Shown here one piece after another: positions 33,289 to 38,841 of a stretch of DNA of 38,841 bases (positions within the stretch are counted from its first letter, which is position 1; each line of letters starts with the position of its first letter). Below the pieces are notes generated by a model that made no database searches, was not told the DNA's origin, and saw only the letters and a list, made by a program, of their open reading frames with translations. Position numbers and translations under genes: made by a program. Source of the stretch: Alphaproteobacteria bacterium (GTDB lineage: Bacteria; Pseudomonadota; Alphaproteobacteria; M2410); contig JAUWTJ010000034.1 in assembly GCA_030614785.1 (NCBI GenBank), positions 1 through 38,841 on the forward strand, in the 5' to 3' direction.

Positions 33289-33792
33289 CTAGTCGTGGTT
33301 GATATTGCGCTGGTTGGCGAATTTGTCCTTGATGGACTCTGCCACCTGAAATCTGGGGTCATCCTTGCGCATGATCCGGTTGGTCCCGTTGGCACGAATG
33401 ACGGGGCCGTCCGGCCCGATCAGAAATCCGGAAATGACAGCGGTTCTCTTTGTAAGATTGATAAAGTCGATCTTGCTCTCGATCCAGTCGCCGAGCCTGG
33501 CCGGTTTCAGAAAATCGCAGGCAAGGCCCATGGTCGGCAGAAAGCCCGCGTCCTTGACCCGAACGCCGATGTTAATCCCGAAGGCCATGTCGACCATCGT
33601 CATCAGCATGCCGCCATGGCAGATCTGCCCGGGGTTAATGTGGTGTTCGAGCACGGTAAAGCCGAGCACGGCATTTTCTTTTTCATGTTTGATGTAGAAG
33701 GGCATGGCCAGGCCCATGAAGCCATAATCAAAAGTAGACAATTCAAACCCCTCAGGCCGCGAACCCCCGGATTCCTCTTTATTTTTGGTCAC
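33289..33792 (-). CDS. PaaI-family hotdog thioesterase
   Basis: The product is a single hotdog domain of the PaaI type, about 167 residues from the chosen start. The motif INPGQICHGGMLMTMVDMAFGI contains the conserved 'H-G-G' and the acidic residue (Asp) of the hydrating helix. Such enzymes hydrolyse aromatic or medium-chain acyl-CoA esters. The frame is open to a TTG at 33882 that would overlap the divergent TPR gene. The GTG at 33792 (VTKNKEESGGSRPEG) avoids this and has AGGGA about 10 bases upstream, but the start is uncertain. The substrate is unknown. Confidence 0.85.
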   Translation of the reverse strand: MTKNKEESGGSRPEGFELSTFDYGFMGLAMPFYIKHEKENAVLGFTVLEHHINPGQICHGGMLMTMVDMAFGINIGVRVKDAGFLPTMGLACDFLKPARLGDWIESKIDFINLTKRTAVISGFLIGPDGPVIRANGTNRIMRKDDPRFQVAESIKDKFANQRNINHD

Positions 33793-33852
33793 AGCTCTAT
33801 CATCCCTGTTTATTTTCTTGTTCCTTGCGAGTGCGGCTTTAGACTGACACCT

Positions 33853-34461
33853 ATGACTATTGATGTGAAACGCAAATTTCAAATCTGTTTCCTGGTTATG
33901 CTGACTGCAGCCCCGGCAAGTACGTTCGCCTGCCTGGCGGCAGAACAGGCGGGCGAGGGAGGCACAGCCGCCCCGGCCTTACCCGACAGGATCGACGATC
34001 TCTTTGAGGATTTGCAGAACGCACCGGAAGGCTTTGATGCCAGGGTCACCGAGAAGACCATTCTCAATGTTTTTGCCCAGTCTGGCAGCGCCACAGCCGA
34101 CCTCCTGATGGACCGGGCCGCGAGCGCCATTCTGGACGACGATCTTGTGATGGGGCTGGCGCTGCTCAACCGCGTGACTGAATTGCAGCCGGACTTTGCA
34201 GAGGGCTTTCACCGTCGCTCCCAGGTGTTTTTTCAGCAGGAAGATTATACCAATGCCATGGTCGATCTTCAGCAGGTCCTGAGACTGGAGCCAAGGCATT
34301 TTGTGGCGATCCGGTCGCTTGGATTTGTACTGCTTGAGACCGGCGATGAAGAGGGTGCGCTGACGGCCTTCCGCATGGCGCTGGCGCTCAATCCCCACAT
34401 GGAAGATGTGCAGCAAGCCATCAAGAAATTGTCGCCGGATGTTGAGGGGCGCGGGATTTAG
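33853..34461 (+). CDS. Secreted TPR-repeat protein
   Basis: The 202-residue product starts MTIDVKRKFQICF, with a signal sequence ending near TFACLAAE; the Cys at 27 might be lipidated, but the lipobox is poor. The region from about 90 to 190 contains two to three tetratricopeptide repeats (GLALLNRVTELQPDFAEGFHRRSQVFF and LQQVLRLEPRHFVAIRSLGFVLLETGDEEGA, in blocks). TPR proteins bind other proteins. The frame remains open upstream to 33262, but that part is antisense to the PaaI-like gene. It converges on pyk. A weak stem (ACGCCT/AGGCGT, 34465-34486) follows the stop. Confidence 0.82.
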   Translation: MTIDVKRKFQICFLVMLTAAPASTFACLAAEQAGEGGTAAPALPDRIDDLFEDLQNAPEGFDARVTEKTILNVFAQSGSATADLLMDRAASAILDDDLVMGLALLNRVTELQPDFAEGFHRRSQVFFQQEDYTNAMVDLQQVLRLEPRHFVAIRSLGFVLLETGDEEGALTAFRMALALNPHMEDVQQAIKKLSPDVEGRGI

Positions 34462-34560
34462 TCGACGCCTCGGGAACTTCAGGCGTTGGCGTACCGACAA
34501 TATCCGTTTGCAGTTATTCGGAGTGCGTGCTTCCCGGACTATTGTCAGTCAATATTCCCG

Positions 34561-35979
34561 TCAGGACCCGACCATGGCGATGCGCAGGAGATTGGTCTGA
34601 CCAGGGGTGCCGAAGGGCATGCCGGCGGTGATGACGATGCGTTTCCCGGGCGTGGCGAACTTTTCCTGGAAAGCGATACGACAGGCGCGGGCGACCATAT
34701 CATCGAGGTCTTTTGCATCTTCTGTCAGGACGCAGGTCTGACCCCAGGCGATTGCCAGGCGGCGCGCGGTTTTTTCAGACGGGGTCAGAGTAATGATCGG
34801 CGTGCTCGGACGGTCGCGTGATGCCCTGAGGGCAGTAGAGCCCGTGGTCGTGTAACAGACAATCGCGGCGGCATTGATGGTTTTGGCAACCTGATTGGCG
34901 GCTGCGGTGATGGCGTCTGCAGGCGTGGCTTCAAGCTCGTATTTTACTGACTTGATAGTGTCACGGAAAATGCTTTCACTTTCGACCGTCCTGGCAATGG
35001 AGTCCATTGTGCGGACGGCTTCGACGGGGTATTTGCCGGCGGCGGATTCAGCTGACAGCATCACTGCATCTGCGCCGTCAAAGACTGCGGTGGCCACGTC
35101 TGATACTTCGGCGCGGGTGGGAACCGGAGCCTCGATCATGCTCTCCAGCATTTGCGTTGCCACGACTACCGGCTTGCCGGCTCGACGCGCCTGGCGGAGA
35201 ATCTCTTTCTGACGTCCCGGAACCATCTGGAGAGGCAGTTCGACGCCAAGATCACCGCGGGCCACCATCAGGGCATCGGCAGCACGGACAATTTCTTCGA
35301 GATCATCGAGGGCCGCGGGTTTTTCAATTTTGGCCAGGACACCGGCTCGCCCGGCGACTTTTCTTTGCGCGGTGATAACCTCGGCCGATCTTTGTACAAA
35401 CGAAAGCGCAATCCAGTCGACATCTGCAGCAAGAGCGGCGTCAAGATCTGCAAGATCCTTCTCGGTAAGTGCCGAGATCGGCAGGACAGCATCGGGCACA
35501 TTGACGCCCTTCTTGCCACCCAGAAAGCCTCCAACCTGCACCCGAGCCATCATTGTCTTGTCGGTCTTGCTTTCGACCTCCAGCCTGAGTTTCCCGTCAT
35601 CAATCAGCAGGGTTGTCCCTGCGTCCACAGCCTCGAAAATCTCCGGGTGGGGTAGTCCAATCCTTTCGGTGGTGCCTGGCGCGGGATCAAGGTCGATGGC
35701 GACGGTCTGGCCGGTGATCAGTTCGATCTTGCCGCCCTCCATCGGACCGGTCCGAATTTTGGGGCCCTGCAAGTCGGCAAGAATCCCGATTGGATGCGCT
35801 ACATCGCGTTCAATGCCGCGGATCATGTTTACGAATTTTGCGAGATCCTCATGGGACGTGTGGCTCATGTTGATGCGGAAGAGATCGGCTCCGGCGTGAA
35901 AGAGTTTGGCGATCGTTTCAGGATCGCATGAAGCCGGTCCGAGGGTTGCGACAATCTTGGTGTTGCGCTGACGTCGCAT
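34561..35979 (-). CDS. pyk: Pyruvate kinase
   Basis: The 472-residue product is a full pyruvate kinase, converting phosphoenolpyruvate and ADP to pyruvate and ATP in the last step of glycolysis. The N-terminal NTKIVATLGPASCD, the metal-binding ADLQGPKIRTG, and the MVARGDLGVELPLQMVPGRQKEI segment (two blocks) with the conserved Glu and Asp are all present. The C-terminal domain lacks an added PEP-utiliser domain. The ATG begins 3 bases after the stop of the DUF1036 gene, so translation is probably coupled. The glycerate kinase gene heads the same operon. Confidence 0.97.
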   Translation of the reverse strand: MRRQRNTKIVATLGPASCDPETIAKLFHAGADLFRINMSHTSHEDLAKFVNMIRGIERDVAHPIGILADLQGPKIRTGPMEGGKIELITGQTVAIDLDPAPGTTERIGLPHPEIFEAVDAGTTLLIDDGKLRLEVESKTDKTMMARVQVGGFLGGKKGVNVPDAVLPISALTEKDLADLDAALAADVDWIALSFVQRSAEVITAQRKVAGRAGVLAKIEKPAALDDLEEIVRAADALMVARGDLGVELPLQMVPGRQKEILRQARRAGKPVVVATQMLESMIEAPVPTRAEVSDVATAVFDGADAVMLSAESAAGKYPVEAVRTMDSIARTVESESIFRDTIKSVKYELEATPADAITAAANQVAKTINAAAIVCYTTTGSTALRASRDRPSTPIITLTPSEKTARRLAIAWGQTCVLTEDAKDLDDMVARACRIAFQEKFATPGKRIVITAGMPFGTPGQTNLLRIAMVGS

Positions 35980-35982
35980 GGA

Positions 35983-36456
35983 TTATTCTTTCTCTTTTAC
36001 CAGTGGAGTGGTTTCCACGTGATCGACAAGTGTGTGCTGCCAGTCCGACTTTCCTTTGGTATCGACCTTCAGAAAACCGGCCTTCTCATATCCGCGTGCC
36101 TCGCAGTCAAAACGTCCCTCGATGGTGAAGGAGCCGCGATCCACGCAAAAGCTTTCTTCACCCTCCCAGCGTCCGCCGACATTATAGTGCAGGGCGTGAA
36201 TGAAATAATCTTGCTTTGCCAGTCGTCCCTTAAGGAGGGTCTTGCAGCGACCGGGCTCGATTGTCCACCAGCCCTCGGAACTCCAAAGAGTTTCCGTTTT
36301 CATGGCCAGCGCAATGCCGGCTGGCTCCCTGGTTTGATTGCAAACCGTCAAGTCAGCCTCCGCGCGCCCTGAAACAATGGCGAGCAGAAATCCTGCGACA
36401 AGGACCGGAAATACGCCGAGGGATTTGGCGAAGGAGGTGGAGGGCCGGGCTGGCAT
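35983..36456 (-). CDS. DUF1036 secreted protein
   Basis: The roughly 157-residue product has a signal peptide (FAKSLGVFPVLVAGFLLAI to GRAEADLTVC) and a DUF1036 domain. The blocks DLTVCNQTREPAGIALAM, GWWTIEPGRCKTLL and YFIHALHYNVGGRWEGEESFCVD are typical, with four cysteines that can form disulfides. The function of the family is unknown; it is periplasmic. Its position between glycerate kinase and pyruvate kinase recalls the arrangement in other alphaproteobacteria. A TTG at 36471 would give a slightly longer N-terminus; the ATG at 36456 is preferred, without a strong ribosome site. Confidence 0.82.
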   Translation of the reverse strand: MPARPSTSFAKSLGVFPVLVAGFLLAIVSGRAEADLTVCNQTREPAGIALAMKTETLWSSEGWWTIEPGRCKTLLKGRLAKQDYFIHALHYNVGGRWEGEESFCVDRGSFTIEGRFDCEARGYEKAGFLKVDTKGKSDWQHTLVDHVETTPLVKEKE

Positions 36457-36480
36457 ATCAGACGTTCTCAATAGTTTGGC

Positions 36481-37803
36481 TCATTGGCTCGGCTCATTGG
36501 CCCGAGATTCGGTGATCAATATAGCGCGGAAATCATTAACATTGGTATGTGTCGGTCCGGTGACAAGTTGATTACCAAGCCGGTCGAAAAACGTGCCGGA
36601 TTTGTGGGTTGCCAGCGCTGTCTCGGGATCGCACTCACGATCGAGGGCCCGCTGCCAGTCTTCGGGCCCGATGAAAGCCCCGGCCGCTGAAGTGCTGCCG
36701 TCCTTGCCATCTGTGTCGGCCGCCAGGGCATAAATGCAAGGTTCGCCCTTGAGCTGATGCAACAGGGTCAAGATATAGACGTGATTGGGTCCGCCTTTGC
36801 TGGTTTCAAAGTCGAGCGCGGGTGGCAGTTGGCATGTCAGTTCACCGCCTGAAAGGATGAGATGGGTGCCGCCGCGTTTCTTCAGTTCGAGGGCAAGTGA
36901 GGCATGAGCCCGGGCCATGTCCTGTGCGCTGCCTTCAAGAGCGCAGCCTTGATTGTGGATCTGCAAGCCGACAGGGCCGAATTCTCGCGCCTCGCTGGCG
37001 GCCTGCTCAATGGCATCTTCAGGGGTTGCGATAATTTGGTAATGGTCTTCGCCGCCTGATGTCCGGCTGGCCCCATTCACTTTTGGTCCGGATGACGTGA
37101 GGGTCGCCGCGACACTTGCCGGGATGAGCAGATTGTATCTGGCGAGGATCGCCGCTGCATCCTGCGGCGTCGATGTGCCTTCAACTGTCGGTCCTGATGC
37201 GATCGTGGAGGGATCGTTGCCGACGACATCGGAGATGGCGAGCGTTGTCACCCTGGCTGGCCAGGCAGCTTGAGCTAGTTTGCCACCCTTGATTTGTGAC
37301 AGATGTGTTCGGACGCAATTGATTTCCTGAATGGATGCGCCGCACTTTAGAAGTTGATCGGTGAGGGCTCTTTTTTCCTCAAGGGAAATCCCTTCAAGCG
37401 GCAGAGCCATGAGAGATGATCCGCCACCGGACAAAAGCACGATAAGTTCATCATCGGCGCCGAGCTGGGATGCCAGATTCAATATGTGCCTTGCGCCTTT
37501 CAGGCTGCGCTGGTCGGGGATCGGATGCGAGGCTTCGAAACAGGTTATCGGTCCGGCTTTGAGGCTTGATCCTTGGGGGCAGATGACAAACCCTTCATCG
37601 ATCTTGCGGTCAAGCTGTTCCATTGTGCTCTCAAGGGCCTGGGCAAAGGCAGCGGAGGCCTTGCCCGCTCCAACGACCACAGTCCGGCCGGTTGCGGGCG
37701 CGCCAGAAAGGGGCAAGGGCAGGGGTACAGCGCCGCGCGGGTCTGCACGCCGGACGGCAGCCTCAAAAAGGCGTTTCAGAAACTCTGTCTGGTGATCGGG
37801 CAT
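36481..37803 (-). CDS. Glycerate 2-kinase (DUF4147/MOFRL family)
   Basis: The 440-residue product has the N-terminal DUF4147 domain, with VVVGAGKASAAFAQALE and the LLSGGGSSLMALPLEGI block, and a C-terminal MOFRL domain with ALAADTDGKDGSTSAAGAFIG. It phosphorylates D-glycerate to 2-phosphoglycerate. This is the GckA/TtuD class used in the serine cycle and in tartrate, glyoxylate or hydroxypyruvate use. It is the first gene of a minus-strand operon with the DUF1036 gene and pyk, so the product can go via enolase to pyruvate kinase. The start has no ideal ribosome site. It is divergent from the N-formylglutamate amidohydrolase-like gene. Confidence 0.92.
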   Translation of the reverse strand: MPDHQTEFLKRLFEAAVRRADPRGAVPLPLPLSGAPATGRTVVVGAGKASAAFAQALESTMEQLDRKIDEGFVICPQGSSLKAGPITCFEASHPIPDQRSLKGARHILNLASQLGADDELIVLLSGGGSSLMALPLEGISLEEKRALTDQLLKCGASIQEINCVRTHLSQIKGGKLAQAAWPARVTTLAISDVVGNDPSTIASGPTVEGTSTPQDAAAILARYNLLIPASVAATLTSSGPKVNGASRTSGGEDHYQIIATPEDAIEQAASEAREFGPVGLQIHNQGCALEGSAQDMARAHASLALELKKRGGTHLILSGGELTCQLPPALDFETSKGGPNHVYILTLLHQLKGEPCIYALAADTDGKDGSTSAAGAFIGPEDWQRALDRECDPETALATHKSGTFFDRLGNQLVTGPTHTNVNDFRAILITESRANEPSQ

Positions 37804-37878
37804 GGGCTGTCTTGCCTGATTGGTCTTGAAGTCCTAAGAGACTCTATCAGTTTTCTCTCCTCGGTACGCGAGTTTTGC

Positions 37879-38658
37879 ATGGCGTTTGAAATCATCAACC
37901 CGGACGGCGATCCGCGCTTCCTGTTTCTTTGCGACCATGCCAGCAATCTCTTGCCGGAGCGCTATGGCACCCTTGGTCTGGGAGAGCGGGAGCTTGAGCG
38001 GCATATCGCCTGGGATATTGGTGCCAGGGATGTGGTGCGGCATTTGTCGTCCGCCTTTGAAGCCCCGGCAATTCTGGCGCTCTATTCACGGCTGCTGATT
38101 GACCTGAACCGCGAACCGCTTGACCCGACGCTTGTCATGCAAATATCTGATGGCGCCATTATCCCGGGCAACCGGAACTGCGATAGCGACGAGCGCCAGT
38201 ATCGTCTCACTCATTTCTTTGACCCCTATCATGGTGCAATTACAGCTGAAATTGACCGGGCCCTTGCGGCGGGACAGGTGCCTTTGCTGGTCTCTGTCCA
38301 TTCTTTTACACCGAGATGGAAGAGCTTTCAGCGTCCCTGGCATATCGCGCTCCTGTGGGACCGCGATGATCGGGCCGTCAAGCCCCTCAAAACAGCGCTT
38401 GGGCGTGATGCGGCCCTCGTCATTGGTGATAACCAGCCGTATTCCGGGGAGCTCAAGGGGGACTGTCTGTACACTCATGGAACCATGCGGGGGTTGCCCC
38501 ATGTTCTCATTGAAATCCGCCAGGACCTTATTGAAACCGCGCCCGGTGTTGCAAAGTGGGCGGGTATCCTGGAGGCAGGATTGCGGGAGGTCATGATCCA
38601 TGACGCGATCTGGCAGGTTGAGCTGCAAGGCTCTCATGCTGATGAGGCGAAAGACTGA
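37879..38658 (+). CDS. N-formylglutamate amidohydrolase family protein
   Basis: The 259-residue product contains FLFLCDHASNLLPERYG, ERHIAWDIGARDVVRHLS, LLIDLNREPLDP, LLVSVHSFTPRWKSFQRPWH and LPHVLIEIRQDLIET, all conserved in the N-formylglutamate amidohydrolase/DUF family. The metal-site residues are the Asp-His near the start, the Glu or Asp of the DIGA block, and the later His and Glu. Family members release formate and glutamate in histidine breakdown, but no hut genes are near, and alphaproteobacterial relatives occur alone, so the substrate may differ. The frame opens upstream over the glycerate kinase gene; the ATG at 37879 starts the conserved region, with a weak ribosome site. Confidence 0.88.
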   Translation: MAFEIINPDGDPRFLFLCDHASNLLPERYGTLGLGERELERHIAWDIGARDVVRHLSSAFEAPAILALYSRLLIDLNREPLDPTLVMQISDGAIIPGNRNCDSDERQYRLTHFFDPYHGAITAEIDRALAAGQVPLLVSVHSFTPRWKSFQRPWHIALLWDRDDRAVKPLKTALGRDAALVIGDNQPYSGELKGDCLYTHGTMRGLPHVLIEIRQDLIETAPGVAKWAGILEAGLREVMIHDAIWQVELQGSHADEAKD

Positions 38659-38715
38659 CAGAGCGCCGCGTTACATTTTTCGGTGGATAAATTTCAGTTT
38701 GCCATTGAAGAAGCG

Positions 38716-38736
38716 GGACCAATCCGACTATGGTCC
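38716..38736. promoter_or_regulatory. GGACCA-N9-TGGTCC dyad in a possible promoter
   Basis: GGACCA (38716-38721) and TGGTCC (38731-38736) are perfect reverse complements. They overlap a possible promoter TTGAAG (38705-38710) with TATGGT (38729-38734), spaced by 18 bases, upstream of the gene starting at 38816. It could be an operator or a weak hairpin. Confidence 0.25.
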
Positions 38737-38815
38737 GGCCCTTCAAGTCCGGCCTCTAAATTCTTGCCGGTGCCCGCGTGAACTTGCGCAACACATTTGA
38801 ACACGGGGTTATTCC

Positions 38816-38841
38816 ATGTCCAAGGCTGGTGTCAGCGGCGG
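38816..38841 (+). CDS. Start of an unidentified gene, cut by the window edge
   Basis: The ATG at 38816 opens the frame Met-Ser-Lys-Ala-Gly-Val-Ser-Gly-Gly and continues past the edge. GGGG lies 8 bases upstream as a ribosome site, and a possible promoter lies at 38705-38734. Eight or nine residues are too few to name a product. Confidence 0.4.

Noticed and set aside
33262-33852. Upstream extension of the TPR gene frame (about 197 codons)
   Set aside because: The extension is exactly antisense to the PaaI-like gene. The signal peptide of the TPR protein begins at the ATG at 33853.
34465-34486. Stem ACGCCT/AGGCGT as a terminator between the TPR gene and pyk
   Set aside because: Only six pairs, a 10-base loop and no T-run on either side; too weak to call.
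1-38841. CRISPR arrays, tRNA genes, insertion sequences or prophage genes
   Set aside because: I found no regularly spaced direct repeats, no transposase or integrase protein, and no tRNA-like cloverleaf by eye. A tRNAscan and repeat search would be needed to exclude them fully.

Overview
The window is chromosomal DNA from an alphaproteobacterium. Support comes from the gene content: a hopanoid transporter pair (hpnN/hpnM), phosphatidylcholine synthase, a phoR-phoU fragment, a solitary motA, a zinc-independent ribosomal protein L36, and a glycerate kinase-DUF1036-pyruvate kinase operon. The sequence is moderately GC-rich with clear Shine-Dalgarno sites. Many start codons had to be moved downstream of the longest open frame, to an ATG with a ribosome site or a signal peptide. 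The family is uncertain. The abundance of CoA-ester and glutathione transferase genes would fit the Parvibaculales/Rhodobiaceae, but that is a guess. I see no tRNA, rRNA, CRISPR array, insertion sequence, prophage or integrase.

Layout. 1-1771 (minus): VOC protein, PhoR-like kinase, phoU cut by the window edge. 1864-5933 (minus): two secreted proteins, an autotransporter and a large ZU5/EF-hand-loop protein. 6044-9555: hpnN and hpnM, divergent around a 251-base control region. 9525-15072: a membrane-anchored M19 dipeptidase on minus, then a plus-strand operon of an Ntn acylase, a site-2-type protease with CBS domains, and an SDR. 15085-22533: an outer membrane barrel, then a catabolic block of paired genes (tesB-GST; GST-ornithine cyclodeaminase-like; enoyl-CoA hydratase/isomerase-acyl-CoA dehydrogenase; EthD-NTF2). 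A perfect 24-bp inverted repeat and a 20-bp near-palindrome lie between genes of this block. 22705-23403: pcs. 23496-27318 (minus): a Sel1/peptidoglycan-binding secreted protein followed by a right-handed beta-helix secreted protein, behind a 521-base leader with palindromes. 27840-29978: a small putative membrane protein, motA, a double CDGSH iron-sulfur protein and a small secreted protein. 30097-33206: MFS transporter, lytic transglycosylase, rpmJ. 33289-38841: PaaI thioesterase, TPR protein, the glycerate kinase-DUF1036-pyk operon, an N-formylglutamate amidohydrolase-like gene and the first codons of another gene.

How the genes may work together. Much of the window concerns the cell envelope: hopanoid and phosphatidylcholine supply, outer membrane proteins, murein cleavage, and several secreted proteins of unknown role. 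The second theme is CoA-thioester metabolism, with acyl-CoA oxidation, isomerisation and hydrolysis genes mixed with glutathione transferases, which suggests breakdown of an unidentified hydrophobic or aromatic acid. The third is central carbon: glycerate enters glycolysis through 2-phosphoglycerate and leaves through pyruvate kinase.

No clearly new multi-gene defence or mobile system is visible. The least explained parts are the Sel1/beta-helix pair with its long leader, the ZU5/EF-hand-loop protein next to the autotransporter, the membrane-free PhoR-like kinase with an altered G1 box, and the catabolic block with its palindromic intergenic sites.
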